This document shows, one piece after another, positions 1 to 9,923 of a stretch of DNA of 64,000 nucleotides. The stretch's first letter is position 1, and every line of letters starts with the position of its first letter. The notes below the pieces were generated by a model that was not told the origin of the DNA, made no database searches, and was given only the letters and a program-made list of their open reading frames with translations. The stretch comes from Tropicimonas sp. IMCC34043 (GTDB lineage Bacteria; Pseudomonadota; Alphaproteobacteria; Rhodobacterales; Rhodobacteraceae): assembly GCF_003390845.1 (NCBI RefSeq), contig NZ_QMEK01000010.1, positions 18,714 to 82,713 of the forward strand. Direction: 5' to 3'. Made by a program: the position numbers and the translations under genes.

Positions 1-312
1 CCGTTCGACCCGCAGCGGGAAGGCGATGTTCTCGTAGACCGACATGTGCGGGTAAAGCGCATAGGACTGGAACACCATCGAGATGCCGCGCTTGGCAGGT
101 TCGAGGTCGTTCACGACCTTGTTGTCGATGCTTATGGTACCGGACGAAATTTCCTCAAGCCCGGCGATCATCCGCAGCAATGTGGACTTGCCGCAGCCCG
201 AGGGGCCGACGAAGACGATGAATTCGCCATGGGCAATGTCGAGGGAGACCCCCTTGATCACCTCGGTCTGGCCATAATTTTTGCGGACGTCGTCCATGCT
301 TAGCTGGCCCAT
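1..312 (-). CDS. Sugar ABC transporter ATP-binding protein (MsmK/UgpC type), cut by window edge
   Basis: N-terminal 104 codons of a nucleotide-binding subunit; the rest lies beyond position 1. The protein begins [14 protein letters not shown]. It has a Walker [10 protein letters not shown] at residues 36-44 and the Q-loop glutamine at about residue 82 in [20 protein letters not shown], a string typical of CUT1 carbohydrate importers. The LSGGQ signature and Walker B would be outside the window. The ATG at 312 lies 88 bp after the binding-protein stop on the same strand, so this is the last visible gene of the operon running from 5401 leftward. It would energise the two permeases at 1671-3415. 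Family call is secure; the sugar is unknown. Confidence 0.93.
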   Translation of the reverse strand, partial: MGQLSMDDVRKNYGQTEVIKGVSLDIAHGEFIVFVGPSGCGKSTLLRMIAGLEEISSGTISIDNKVVNDLEPAKRGISMVFQSYALYPHMSVYENIAFPLRVER

Positions 313-400
313 GGGTCGATACTCTCTCCGTGCGCTGGTGTTGGGGTGAAGGGTGGCCGCCGCCGGACGCCTTTTGGCGCCGGCGGCGGCCGTCTGGTTC

Positions 401-1618
401 CTACTGGACCGATTGAAGCTCGTCGGCCGCGACCTCGACTGCCTCGGCCGGATCGACCTCGCCCAGAACCACGCTCTGGATCGCTTCGTTGATGATGTCC
501 TGCAGCGCGACATAGTCGGTCACGAAGGGCTCGGGTCCGCCATCCGGGATGGCCTGCAGGAACGGTGCCCAGGTCGGGTTCTGTTCGATCAGCGCGTCGG
601 TTTCGGGGCCGGTGCGGATCGGGGTCCAGCCTTCGGCAAGGTCGAAGGGCATCTGGTGTTCGGGGCTGGTGAGCCATTTGGCAAGCGACAGCGCCTGCTC
701 TTCGACGCCCGAGCCCTTGAAGACCGCGAGGCTGTCGGTGATCAGCAGCGTGCCGCTTTCGCCCGACGGACCGTGCGGGATGCGGGCGACGCCCCAGTTG
801 ACCCCCTCGGGCAGTTGAACGCGCTCCCACGGGCCCGAGACCATCATGCCGATCTGGCCTTCGGCGAACAGCGGGCGCAGCTTGGCGCGGTCATAGGCGA
901 CCGGCCCCGGTTCGGCATAGGGCACCAGATCGGCGATGAACTGCATGGTTTCGACATTCTGCGGGCTGTTGAAGACGATGTTGCCGTCGTCATCGACGAC
1001 CGCCCCGCCGTTCGAATAGATCCAGTTCAGGAACTGGTGCATCGTGTTGTCGAACGAGGCGGCGGCCAGCCCGACGCCGGCGGAATCGGTATTTTCGGTG
1101 ATGGTCTTGGCGTCTTCCAGCATCTCGGCCCAGGTCGTGGGCGGCGTTTCCGGGTCGAGCCCGGCGGCCTCGAACACGTCCTTGTTCCAGTAGAGCGCCT
1201 TGGTCGAGAAGGCGCGCGGCAGGCCCCATTGCTGACCGTTCCAGGTGATGGTGCCAAGGACCGGGGCGGCATAGGTCGCCTTTTCCGCGTCGGTCAGGTT
1301 CATCGGCAGGATCAGGTCGTTCAGCGCCAGCTGCTTGAGCGTCCGCGAACCCATGTAGGACAGCGCGGGCGGGTTGCCGGCGGCGGCAAGCGTGGTCGAT
1401 TTCTCCTGGCACTGGCCCCAGGGCACGAATTCGACCGCCACCTTGTAGCCGGGGTTGTTTGCCTCCCATTCGGCGATCTGGGCGGCCTGCACCGGCACGC
1501 CGGGGGTGCCGTCGTCGCCGCAGACGATCATGCTGAGCGTCGTGTCGGCCATCGCGGTTCCGGCGGCGGTCGAGGCGAGCAGCAGCGCACCGAGGGTGAT
1601 GGATAGGTTCTGTTTCAC
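401..1618 (-). CDS. Extracellular solute-binding protein family 1 (carbohydrate ABC transporter)
   Basis: 405 residues with a Sec signal peptide [20 protein letters not shown] and probable cleavage after TAMA at about residue 24. The mature part has the layout of family 1 sugar-binding proteins: [20 protein letters not shown], a hallmark segment where the second lobe begins, and GPWERVQL near the ligand cleft. The start codon is GTG at 1618, supported by GGGAG seven bases upstream. It follows two permease genes and precedes the ATPase, so the binding protein is fourth of the transport genes rather than first. It captures an unidentified carbohydrate in the periplasm. Confidence 0.93.
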   Translation of the reverse strand: MKQNLSITLGALLLASTAAGTAMADTTLSMIVCGDDGTPGVPVQAAQIAEWEANNPGYKVAVEFVPWGQCQEKSTTLAAAGNPPALSYMGSRTLKQLALNDLILPMNLTDAEKATYAAPVLGTITWNGQQWGLPRAFSTKALYWNKDVFEAAGLDPETPPTTWAEMLEDAKTITENTDSAGVGLAAASFDNTMHQFLNWIYSNGGAVVDDDGNIVFNSPQNVETMQFIADLVPYAEPGPVAYDRAKLRPLFAEGQIGMMVSGPWERVQLPEGVNWGVARIPHGPSGESGTLLITDSLAVFKGSGVEEQALSLAKWLTSPEHQMPFDLAEGWTPIRTGPETDALIEQNPTWAPFLQAIPDGGPEPFVTDYVALQDIINEAIQSVVLGEVDPAEAVEVAADELQSVQ

Positions 1619-1670
1619 GCGGAGTCTCCCTGTTGAGGATTCTGGGTGGTTGGTCGTTTCTTCTTTGTCG

Positions 1671-2513
1671 TTATTCCTTGACCGCGCCGGCGGTCAGGCC
1701 GGCGACGATGTATTTCTGCAAGAACACATAGACGAGCAGCACCGGCAGGATGCCGACGAGGCTGGCGGCCATGAGTTCGTTCCACAACACGACCTCGCGG
1801 CCCTGGAACTGGTAGAGGCCGACCGGCAGCGGGTTGAGCTCGTTCACCGAATTGAAGGTCAGGGCATAGATGAACTGCTGCGCATAGGCGGTGATGAAGG
1901 TGGCGATGGCCACGACCATGATGCCCGGCAGCGCGACGGGCATGATGACCCGCACCAGGGTATAGATCCGCCCGGCGCCATCTACCCGCGCTGCCTCCTC
2001 CAGCTCTTTCGGGATCTTCAGCAGGTAGGAGCGCAGCAGCCAGATGCCGGTCGGGATGACAAAGGCCGTGCCCGGCGCGATCATCGCGAAATAGGTGTTC
2101 AGCAGGCCAAGCTGCAGCATCACCTTGTAAAGCGGGATGATCAGCACCGCGCCCGAGACCATGTTGACGGCAAGGAAGGCGCCCAGCAGCACGTTCTTGC
2201 CGACGAAAGCAAAGCGCGAGAAGGCATAGGCGGCCGGGACGATCGCGATCAGCCCGAGGATCGTCACGGTCGTCGCGATGAAGAACGAGTTCAGCATGTA
2301 GCGCCACAAGAGCGGCACCGAACTCCACATCGTGACATAGGCCTTGAAGCTCATGTCCTCGGTGATGAAGCGATAGGGGATCGACATCAGCCGGTCGAGC
2401 GGCCGCATCGACACCAGGAATGCCTCGAGGAAGGGCGCCAGGATGAAGCACAGGAACATCGCGATCCCGGCATAGATCAGCACGTATTCCCACCAGCGAT
2501 AGCGGTTGATCAT
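1671..2513 (-). CDS. Carbohydrate ABC transporter permease, MalG/UgpE family
   Basis: 280 residues starting MINRYRWWEYVLIYAGIAMF, about six hydrophobic segments, with the cytoplasmic EAA loop KELEEAARVDGAGRIYTLVR around residues 175-195 that docks on the ATPase. The ATG at 2513 overlaps the stop of the upstream permease in an ATGA junction (2510-2513). The open frame continues further upstream inside that gene, but the overlap start is the family-length choice. It pairs with the 2510-3415 permease as the second inner-membrane channel subunit of a CUT1 importer. Confidence 0.93.
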   Translation of the reverse strand: MINRYRWWEYVLIYAGIAMFLCFILAPFLEAFLVSMRPLDRLMSIPYRFITEDMSFKAYVTMWSSVPLLWRYMLNSFFIATTVTILGLIAIVPAAYAFSRFAFVGKNVLLGAFLAVNMVSGAVLIIPLYKVMLQLGLLNTYFAMIAPGTAFVIPTGIWLLRSYLLKIPKELEEAARVDGAGRIYTLVRVIMPVALPGIMVVAIATFITAYAQQFIYALTFNSVNELNPLPVGLYQFQGREVVLWNELMAASLVGILPVLLVYVFLQKYIVAGLTAGAVKE

Positions 2514-3415
2514 CTGATGTCTCCCCGGCTGGAAAGCTTGCGGATCATCGCGAAATAGACAAGCGAGAAGGCCGACAGGAACAGCACGATCATCACCGCG
2601 CGGGCCGCGCCCTCGCCATAGCGGAAGCGCGAGATCGCAGTCTTGTAGGTGTCGATGATCATCGTCGTGGTCGCGCTGCGCGGCCCGCCCTCGGTCAGGA
2701 TCCAGATGATGTCGAAGGAATTGAAGGTCCAGATCGCCGAGAGCAGCGACATGGTCGCGACCGCGGGGGCAATCAGCGGCAGGGTAATGCGGCGGAAGCG
2801 GTAGAAGCGCGAGGCGCCGTCGGTCCAGGCGGCCTCGTAGAGGTCGGTCGAGACGCTTTGCATTGCGGCCAGGAAATAGACCGTCACCAGTGGCGTGCCG
2901 ATCCAGACGTCGGTGACCACCGTCGACAGGAACGCCGCCTGCTTGTAGGCCAGAAACTCGAAGGGTTGCGAGATCAGCCCGATCCGCTGCGCCATCCCCG
3001 AGATCATCCCGAACTGGCCATTGTACATCCAGCCCCAGATGAACACGCCAACCGCCATCGGAATGATCCAGGGCGGCATCACAAGCAGCCGCACGAGCGT
3101 GCGCCCGGGCACGGCAGCGTTCAGAAGCACCGCGCCAATCAGGCCGAGCACGATCTTCAGCGCAACCGAGAGCGACATCCACAGGAAGGTCCGCGCGATC
3201 ACGTCGGGGAAGCGACGTTCGAACATCGTCCTGTAGTTGTCGAAGCCGACATAGTTGGTGACCGGGTTCATCGAGGCGTCGGTGAACGACAGCCGGAACG
3301 TCTCGACCAGCGGCCAGGCCACGATGACCAGCGTCGTCAGCAGCGCCGGGAGCAGCAACAGATAGGGAAACCAGTCGGTCGGTTTTCTGGCGGGCCTGGC
3401 GATCGTCGCGGCCAT
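2510..3415 (-). CDS. Carbohydrate ABC transporter permease, MalF/UgpA family
   Basis: 301 residues, MAATIARPARKPTDWFPYLL at the N-terminus, then six predicted membrane spans. The EAA loop is visible as YEAAWTDGASRFYRFRRITL near residue 205. A good Shine-Dalgarno (AAGGAGG) lies inside the end of the upstream oxidoreductase gene, whose stop is one base away from this start. The product is the first channel subunit of the importer encoded at 1-3415. Sequence features identify the CUT1 class but not the sugar. Confidence 0.93.
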   Translation of the reverse strand: MAATIARPARKPTDWFPYLLLLPALLTTLVIVAWPLVETFRLSFTDASMNPVTNYVGFDNYRTMFERRFPDVIARTFLWMSLSVALKIVLGLIGAVLLNAAVPGRTLVRLLVMPPWIIPMAVGVFIWGWMYNGQFGMISGMAQRIGLISQPFEFLAYKQAAFLSTVVTDVWIGTPLVTVYFLAAMQSVSTDLYEAAWTDGASRFYRFRRITLPLIAPAVATMSLLSAIWTFNSFDIIWILTEGGPRSATTTMIIDTYKTAISRFRYGEGAARAVMIVLFLSAFSLVYFAMIRKLSSRGDIR

Positions 3416-3416
3416 G

Positions 3417-4610
3417 TCAGTCCTCCTTGTGCAACCCGTAGCTGTCGAACGTTGCCCACAACTCGGTCATGTCCACGACCGAGCGTGTCACCCGGGCCCG
3501 GTCCATGGCAAGAGCCGTGAGGCCCGCCTCGAGCGCGTCGAGCACGGTGACCTTCAGCGGCACGCCGTGATCGATCCAGGCGGCAATGTCCGCGGCCATC
3601 ATGTCGTCGGCGCCATAGTGATTGGCGCGGGAGGGGCCGACATGGGCGTTTTCCGACAATGTGCGCGCGGTGAAGGCATCCGTCAATTTGAAGGTGTTGC
3701 GGATGAAATCGCCCTCGGCCATGCCGCGGGTGCCGATGACGGCAAAGCGGCGGAATTCGTCGGGCACGTTCATGTTGGTATGGAAGGCCATGGTCGAGCC
3801 GTCGGCATATTCGACGATGGCGGTCTGGTAGTCGATGATGTCGGCGTCGGATTCGAAGATCGCGTTGCCGCCGCCCCAGCGCGGCGTGAAGGGATAGATC
3901 CGTTCGGCGATGTCGGGCTGGATCCGGGTCGCGATCCCCACATAATCGGGCAGTTCGGCGGGGGCATTTTCGGGCGTGAAGCTTTTACGGCCGCCGAAAG
4001 AGGCGACGCGAAGCGGCCGGCAGCCGGTGACGCCCTGATAAAGGTCGATGTCGTGGCAGCATTTCTCCAGCATGAAGCCGCCGGAATACTTGGTATAGCG
4101 CCGCCAGTCCTGCATGAAGAACGCGCCATGGTAGCCGGCGATGTGTTCGGAGGCCTCGATCGAGACCACCTTGCCAAGCTGGCCCTTGGCCTGCGCCTCT
4201 TTCAGCATCACGTAGAGCGGCGAATAGCGCAGCACGAGGCCGATCATGATGCGGCGGTGGCCGCCGTGGTCGCGCATCAGTTCGAGCAGCTCGAAGGTTT
4301 CTTCCTCCGAGATCACCACCGGCTTTTCGGCAAATATGTGGGGGACATCGGCAAGGATGGCAGAGCGCAGGTGGCCGATATGCATGTGGTTCGGCGAGCC
4401 GATCATCAGCATGTCGAGTTTCTCGACCCGCAGCATCTCGTCCAGATCGTCATAGGCGGTAAGCTGATGGCCAAGCTGGCCTTCCAGATACGCGCGCCCG
4501 GCAGGGGTCGGGTCGGCGAAGGCGACAAAGTCGAAATCGGGCTTCGCCTGCTTGAACAGCGATGCCACGTGAGAGATGCGGGAGCCGAGCCCGACAATAC
4601 CGACTTTCAT
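3417..4610 (-). CDS. Gfo/Idh/MocA-family NAD(P)-dependent oxidoreductase
   Basis: 397 residues. The N-terminal Rossmann fold starts MKVGIVGLGSR, and the conserved AEKPV motif (EKP at 95-97) contributes the catalytic/cofactor lysine. A second signature, GGFMLEKCCHDIDL at 177-190, holds the usual catalytic His/Asp pair (H186 and D189 or D187). Members oxidise or reduce sugars, inositols and amino sugars. The frame is open a further 138 bp upstream, but ATG 4610 gives the family N-terminus and an ATGA overlap with the CutC-like gene. Lying between that gene and a sugar transporter, it probably catalyses the first step on the imported carbohydrate. Confidence 0.9.
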   Translation of the reverse strand: MKVGIVGLGSRISHVASLFKQAKPDFDFVAFADPTPAGRAYLEGQLGHQLTAYDDLDEMLRVEKLDMLMIGSPNHMHIGHLRSAILADVPHIFAEKPVVISEEETFELLELMRDHGGHRRIMIGLVLRYSPLYVMLKEAQAKGQLGKVVSIEASEHIAGYHGAFFMQDWRRYTKYSGGFMLEKCCHDIDLYQGVTGCRPLRVASFGGRKSFTPENAPAELPDYVGIATRIQPDIAERIYPFTPRWGGGNAIFESDADIIDYQTAIVEYADGSTMAFHTNMNVPDEFRRFAVIGTRGMAEGDFIRNTFKLTDAFTARTLSENAHVGPSRANHYGADDMMAADIAAWIDHGVPLKVTVLDALEAGLTALAMDRARVTRSVVDMTELWATFDSYGLHKED

Positions 4611-5401
4611 GCTTCGGTCTTCCTTTTGATGTCGATGGCGGCACGGAGGGCGCGGATGCGGTCCGGGTCGGTTGTGCGGATGCCGCCTGCGGGGGCAAAG
4701 CCGAAGGCGGCAAGCGGGCCTGTGGCGGCGGCGGCGGGCGCCGAGCACGAGGCGTGAACCTCGCGGGCGCCGGTTGCGGCCAGCAAGGCGGGGGCGGTTT
4801 CGGCCGAGAGGCCGGCGCCGGGAAGGATGGTGATGCGCTCGCCCGCCGCCGCGACCAGCCGTCCGATCAGCGCGGCACCTTCGGCGGCGGTGGCGGCCTG
4901 CCCCGATGTCAGTATGCGGTCGAAACCGAAGGCTATGGCCTCGTCGAGCGCGGCGAAGGGATCGGCGGCCAGATCGAAGGCGCGGTGCAGCACCAGTTCC
5001 ATCCCGGAGGCGGCATCGCGCAGCGGCGCCATGGCCTGCAGGTCGAGCCGGCCCTCACCGGTCAGCGCGCCGATGGCGACTCCGGCAAGGCCCGCGGACC
5101 TTGCGGCCGCGATGTCGCCGCGCATCACCTCGATTTCGGCGGCGGAATAGGTGAAATCCCCCGCCCGCGGCCGGATCAGGGCAATAACGGGGCAGGGGAG
5201 CCAGGCTGCCGCCTGCATCAGCCCGGGCGAGGGCGTCAGGCCGCCGATTTCAAGCGCCACGCACAGCTCCAGCCGGTCGGCGCCCGCGGTGACGGCGGCG
5301 GTGGCATCGTTGGCGCCGCCGACGCAGACCTCGAGCGTGACGGACGCCGCGGCCTGATGCCCCGAGGGAGAGAGCCCTGTCTTCGTGATCATGTCAGCCA
5401 T
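4607..5401 (-). CDS. cutC: CutC-family TIM-barrel protein
   Basis: 264 residues from MADMITKTGLS, close to the roughly 250 of the family. Recognisable CutC segments are LEVCVGGANDATAAVTAGAD, RLELCVALEIGGLTPSPGLM, VIALIRPRAGDFTYSAAEIE, ELVLHRAFDLAADPFAALDE and DRILTSGQAATAAEGAALIG. CutC was named for copper tolerance in E. coli, but direct copper handling is disputed. Here it is the first gene of a sugar-uptake operon, which suggests a metabolic role. ATG 5401 has GGAG just upstream; ATG 5392 is an alternative, and the frame stays open to 5512 without ribosome-binding support. Confidence 0.88.
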   Translation of the reverse strand: MADMITKTGLSPSGHQAAASVTLEVCVGGANDATAAVTAGADRLELCVALEIGGLTPSPGLMQAAAWLPCPVIALIRPRAGDFTYSAAEIEVMRGDIAAARSAGLAGVAIGALTGEGRLDLQAMAPLRDAASGMELVLHRAFDLAADPFAALDEAIAFGFDRILTSGQAATAAEGAALIGRLVAAAGERITILPGAGLSAETAPALLAATGAREVHASCSAPAAAATGPLAAFGFAPAGGIRTTDPDRIRALRAAIDIKRKTEA

Positions 5402-5430
5402 TCTGCTCCATGACGGCAGTATGGCGGGGT

Positions 5431-5455
5431 GTTTTTGTACAAGTAAACAAAAAAC
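5431..5455. promoter_or_regulatory. Candidate operator upstream of the cutC/sugar-transport operon
   Basis: An AT-rich island in GC-rich surroundings, 30-54 bases upstream of the cutC start. It contains the palindrome TTGTACAA (5435-5442) inside a longer imperfect inverted repeat whose arms are GTTTTTGTAC and GTAAACAAAAAAC. TTGTACAA-type cores are typical of GntR/HutC-family sites, but the cognate regulator is not in this window. The assignment as an operator is inferred from symmetry and position only. Confidence 0.45.
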
Positions 5456-5582
5456 TTTAGCGTAGTGAAAATTCAATAGTGCACAGCAAATAAGTGTCTG
5501 AGAGGAAACCAAGCGCCGACGCTTTGCGCAGGGTGCGAAAATGCGCGGGCGGGTTTTGGCAGAATCGGGCGCGGCGCCCTGG

Positions 5583-7538
5583 TCACTCGCGGTTCAGGGC
5601 GACGACGGGATCGAGCCGGGCCGCCGAGCGGGCGGGCAGGAAGCCGAAAGCGATGCCGATCAGGCTGGCCGACAGGAAGGCCGCGACGATCGAGGTCAGG
5701 GAGAAGTTGAGCCGCACCGTGTCGCCCAGTCCTGCCACGAGCTCGCCGATCCCGAGCGCGCCGACAATGCCGAGCGTGCCGCCGACAAGGCAGACCAGCA
5801 CCGCCTCGATCAGGAACTGGCGCACGATGTCGGACCGCCGCGCGCCGATGGCGATGCGCACGCCGATCTCGCGCGTGCGTTCGGTGACCGAGACCAGCAT
5901 GATGTTCATCACCCCGATGCCGCCGACGATCAGCGAGATCACCGCGATCATCGCGACAAGCAGCGTCAGCGTCCGGGTGGTCGAGGTGATCGTCCCGCGG
6001 ATCGTGTCGGAGTTGATCAGGAAGAAATCCTTCCGCCCGTGCCGCTGAAGCATCAAGGCGGTGATCTCGGCCTGGGCTGTCATCATGTCGGAGCCGTCGG
6101 CGATCCGCACGCCTATACTGTCGAGGTGATCCTGCCCCGAGACCCGGGCCATGGCCGTGGCATAGGGGATCCAGACGTTGAGCGAGGACGGCCCGAAGGT
6201 TGCGCCAGACGAGCGGACGACCCCGATCACCCTGACCGGCACCCGGCCCAGCAACAGGACCTGGCCAATCGGGTCGATGCCATCGGCAAAGAAGGTGTCG
6301 CGCGTGTCCTCGTCGATCACCGCCACCTGTTCGAGCCCCGCCACGTCGCTTGCGTCGAACACGCTGCCCAAGACGGCGACATAGGCGTGGACGTCGAAAT
6401 AATCGCCGCTGACGCCGTTGATCTGTGCCGTCGCCTCGATATTGCGCCAGATCACCGAGGCCGAGGTCGAGACCGCCGGCGACACGGCGGCGGCATAATC
6501 CTGCAGCGCAATCATGGTCGCGTCCGAGGGCAGCAGGGTCTCGATCCGGTTTGCGTCGCGCTGGCCGAAACCGGTGCCGGCGCGCACGGTGATGGTGTTG
6601 GTGCCAAGCGAGCTGATGTTTTCCAGCACTTTTTCCTGCGTGCCCGACCCGAGCGCGACCACCAGCACCACCGAAGCGATGCCGATGATGATGCCAAGCA
6701 TGGTCAGAAAACTGCGAACCCGGTGGGTCAGCATCGCGTTCAGCGCCATGTTGAAGGTGTCGACAAGCCGGCGCAGCGCCGCGCCGGGATGCAGGCCCTT
6801 GCCCGAGACAGAATGCGGCGGATCGAGCACGGGGGCGGGTGTTTCGGGCGCGCTTCCGCCGCTGTCCGAGACGACCCTGCCGTCGTGAACCTCGATCACC
6901 CGTCGCGCCTGGGACGCGACGGCCGGATCGTGGGTGACCATCACGATGGTGTGGCCGCGGGCGTTGAGATCGCGCAGAAGGTCGATCAGTTCGGCGCCGC
7001 TGTGGCTGTCGAGCGCGCCGGTGGGTTCGTCGGCAAGGATCACCTCGCCGCCGTTCATCAGCGCGCGGGCGACCGAGACCCGCTGTTGCTGGCCGCCCGA
7101 CAACTCGTTTGGCCGGTGGTCGAGCCGGTCGGACAGGCCGAGCCGGCCCAGAAGGTCGGTGGCGCGGCGGCGCCGCTCGCCTCGCGCCTCGCCGGAATAG
7201 ATCGCGGGCACCTCGACATTGGCGAGTGCGTCAAGGTCGGGCAGCAGTTGATAGCGCTGGAAGATGAAGCCGAAATGTTCGCGCCGCAGCCGGGCGAGTT
7301 CGTCGGGCGCCAGCGCCCGCACGTCGCGGCCGCGGAACAGATAGGTTCCGGCATTCGGGCTGTCGAGGCAGCCGAGGATGTTCATCAGCGTCGACTTGCC
7401 AGAGCCCGAGGCGCCGATGATCGCGACCATCTCGCCGGGCCAGATGTCGATATCGATATCGCGCAGGACCGTGATGGTTTCGTCGCCGGCCTGATAGCTG
7501 CGGGTGATCCCGCGGGCGGAAATCAGCGGTTCGGTCAT
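5583..7538 (-). CDS. macB: MacB-type ABC transporter: fused ATPase and permease
   Basis: 651 residues, matching MacB (about 648). The N-terminal nucleotide-binding domain covers about 1-235 with Walker A GASGSGKST (42-50), signature [15 protein letters not shown] and Walker B VILADEPTGALD. A membrane segment near 280-300 (FLTMLGIIIGIASVVLVVAL) is followed by a large periplasmic MacB_PCD domain. Three C-terminal spans follow, including VMNIMLVSVTERTREIGVRI, the FtsX/MacB hallmark. The family forms a tripartite mechanotransmission pump with a MacA adaptor and a TolC-like channel; no channel gene is adjacent. It starts one base after the MacA stop, so the two are co-transcribed. Confidence 0.95.
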   Translation of the reverse strand: MTEPLISARGITRSYQAGDETITVLRDIDIDIWPGEMVAIIGASGSGKSTLMNILGCLDSPNAGTYLFRGRDVRALAPDELARLRREHFGFIFQRYQLLPDLDALANVEVPAIYSGEARGERRRRATDLLGRLGLSDRLDHRPNELSGGQQQRVSVARALMNGGEVILADEPTGALDSHSGAELIDLLRDLNARGHTIVMVTHDPAVASQARRVIEVHDGRVVSDSGGSAPETPAPVLDPPHSVSGKGLHPGAALRRLVDTFNMALNAMLTHRVRSFLTMLGIIIGIASVVLVVALGSGTQEKVLENISSLGTNTITVRAGTGFGQRDANRIETLLPSDATMIALQDYAAAVSPAVSTSASVIWRNIEATAQINGVSGDYFDVHAYVAVLGSVFDASDVAGLEQVAVIDEDTRDTFFADGIDPIGQVLLLGRVPVRVIGVVRSSGATFGPSSLNVWIPYATAMARVSGQDHLDSIGVRIADGSDMMTAQAEITALMLQRHGRKDFFLINSDTIRGTITSTTRTLTLLVAMIAVISLIVGGIGVMNIMLVSVTERTREIGVRIAIGARRSDIVRQFLIEAVLVCLVGGTLGIVGALGIGELVAGLGDTVRLNFSLTSIVAAFLSASLIGIAFGFLPARSAARLDPVVALNRE

Positions 7539-7539
7539 C

Positions 7540-8703
7540 TCAGAGCCCCATCGGCGGCCGCATCGGTCTGCCGCTTGTGGCAGGTGCCGCGATGGCCGTG
7601 CCGGTCACCACCCGGTCGCCTTCGGACAGGCCCGATCTGACCTCGGCCGTCACCTTGTCGTTCAGCCCGATCTCGACCTTCTGGGTCCGGCGGGTGGCGG
7701 TCTCCGGGTCCCAAACCTCGACCGTGGTGCCGCCCGGTCCCTTGCGGAGCGCCGCGGCCGGCACGGTCAGCACGTTTTCCGCCCGGTCGAGCACGATCGA
7801 GACCTGGGTCGTCATGCCGATCCTGAGCTTGTGACCGGGGTTATCGACGTCGAGCAGACCGTTGTAATAGATCGCCTCGTCGGAAGAGATCGTGTCGCTG
7901 TCCTCGATCTCGGAGGGCGCGGGTTCGATGTCGCGCACCACGGCAGAAAACCGGGTCTCGGGTTCGCCGAGGATCGTGAAGGTCACGTCCTGACCGGGCT
8001 GCACATGGACGACGTCGGCCTCGGAAATCTCGGCCTTGACCACCATGCGGTCGAGGTTGGCGATCTTGACGATGGTCGGCGCGTTCTGCACCGCGTTCAC
8101 GGTCTGGCCGGCCTTGGCCAGTACTGCGACCACCGTGCCGTCGATCGGCGCGGTGATCTTGGTGCGGTCGAGCGCGATCCTTGTGGTCTCGACCGTCACC
8201 TCGGCCTTGGATTTCTGGGCCTGCAGCGCATCGCCCTCGGCGCGATAGACCTCGACATCCGCGACGGCCGCCTCGAGGTCTTCGGACGAGGCGTATTTCT
8301 GCGCGACGAGTTTCCGTTGCCGCGCCTCGATCAGTTCGGCCTTCTTCAGGCTGGCCTTCTTGGCGGCAATCTGGGCCTCGATATTCGCAAGGTCGGCTTC
8401 GGACTGCAGCACGGCGTTGTGCTGGTCCTGGGAATCGATCCGGGCGATCACGTCGCCCGCGGCGACCTGCTGGCCAAGCTCGACGGCCAGCGTCTCGATC
8501 TGGCCCGAGACACGGGCGCCGACCGAGACAAGCTGCTGCGCCTCGATCATGCCCGCGGCCAGCACCGTTACCGTCACATCGCCGCGGGCGACGGCCGAGG
8601 TGACGGGGACGGGCGGTGTCTGCAGGCCCGAGCGGAGGTGCCAGACCCCGTATCCCGCCCCGACGAGAAGCAGAAGGAAGAGAATTCGCAGGGTGGATTT
8701 CAT
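7540..8703 (-). CDS. macA: MacA-type periplasmic adaptor (HlyD/membrane-fusion family)
   Basis: 387 residues with one N-terminal membrane anchor (ILFLLLLVGAGYGVWHL). A lipoyl/barrel half-motif VSVGARVSGQIETLAVELGQ (about 61-80) is followed by a long alpha-helical hairpin at about 95-165 rich in Ala, Lys and Glu, and then the second lipoyl half around KITAPIDGTVVAVLAKAGQT. This is the order expected for a MacA adaptor linking MacB to an outer-membrane channel. It is the first gene of the macA-macB pair. The substrate cannot be deduced, but lipopeptides, macrolides and siderophores are known MacAB substrates. Confidence 0.93.
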   Translation of the reverse strand: MKSTLRILFLLLLVGAGYGVWHLRSGLQTPPVPVTSAVARGDVTVTVLAAGMIEAQQLVSVGARVSGQIETLAVELGQQVAAGDVIARIDSQDQHNAVLQSEADLANIEAQIAAKKASLKKAELIEARQRKLVAQKYASSEDLEAAVADVEVYRAEGDALQAQKSKAEVTVETTRIALDRTKITAPIDGTVVAVLAKAGQTVNAVQNAPTIVKIANLDRMVVKAEISEADVVHVQPGQDVTFTILGEPETRFSAVVRDIEPAPSEIEDSDTISSDEAIYYNGLLDVDNPGHKLRIGMTTQVSIVLDRAENVLTVPAAALRKGPGGTTVEVWDPETATRRTQKVEIGLNDKVTAEVRSGLSEGDRVVTGTAIAAPATSGRPMRPPMGL

Positions 8704-8940
8704 GGGGCGCGGGCTTTCCGGTCAACGGGGACGTAGAGTCGTACTACGCAGGAATTCAATGTTTCCGTCGCGTCCCCCGTTTCGTCCCTTAGTGGCCGTG
8801 GCGCGACCCTTCGGCGCGGGACCCGACTTTGGCTTGCATTACATATGGTTTTGTGAATATGGAGCGGATGTTGTCCTGCTGCCGACGCGCGGCGTCTCAG
8901 CGGCAGGGCCCGGGTCAACAGAACCCGTGGAGATTGTGGA
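8704..8940. promoter_or_regulatory. Divergent intergenic region between macAB and the RND efflux operon
   Basis: 237 bp holding promoters for both pumps. The AT-richest part, around 8834-8862, contains two direct copies of ATATGG (8843-8848 and 8857-8862) and a possible TTGCAT -35 box at 8834. An imperfect inverted repeat with arms CGTAG/CTACG occupies 8732-8748, close to the macA start. No regulator gene is adjacent. Promoter boxes are weak matches, so only the region as a whole is proposed as regulatory. Confidence 0.35.
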
Positions 8941-9923
8941 ATGATATCTGAACGTTCCAGGCCTGCCGTTGTCGGGCTTGCGGGTCTTGTCTCGGTTTTA
9001 CTGGCCATCGCTGCGCCTCTGGTGGCGGAGACGCTGACCCTGGCGCCGACCGAGGTAACCGCGTGGAAGGCCGTTTATGGTCGGGTGCAGGCCAAGGACA
9101 CGGTGCCGGCCCGGGCGCGGATTGGCGGGGTTCTTGTCGATCTTGCGGTCAGAGAGGGCGAAAGCGTGACCGAGGGCCAGCACATCGCGACGGTGCAGGA
9201 CGAGAAGCTCGCGTTCGAGATTGCAGCGCTCGACGCCCAGATGCGGGCGATCCAGGCGCAGCTCGACACCGCCCAGACCGAATTGCAGCGCGGCCAGTCG
9301 CTGGTCGCACGCGGTGTCGTCACCAGCCAGCGGCTCGACGAGCTTCGCACCGACGTGGACGTGTCCACCAATGACCTTGCCTCGACCAAGGCGCAGCGCG
9401 AGGTGGTGGTGCAGAGGAGTTCCGAAGGCGAGGTACTGGCGCCGGGCGACGGGCGGGTGCTGAACGTGCCGGTGACCCGTGGCGCGGTGGTGCTGGCCGG
9501 CGAGACCGTGGCAACCATCGGCGGCGGCGGGTTCTTCCTGCGCATCGCCCTGCCCGAACGACATGCCGAGGCGCTGCGCGAGGGAGCCGAGATCCACATC
9601 AACGCGAATGGCGCGGAATCGACCGGAACCATCGTCAAGCTTTACCCCGAGATCGAGGAAGGCCGGGCGATTGCCGATGTCGCGGTCGACAACCTTGCCA
9701 CCGATTTCGTCGGGCTGCGGGTGCTGGTGCAGGTGCCGGTTGGAACCCGCGAGGCGCTGATCGTGCCGCGCCGCGCCCTTGCGACCCGCTCCGGGCTCGA
9801 TTTCATCACCATCCTGCAGAATGGCAAGCCGGTCGAGCGAACGGTGATCGTGGCCGATGTGCCCGACCCCGACCAGATCGAGGTGTTGACCGGCCTGGTG
9901 CCGGGCGATGAGGTCGTCTTGCC

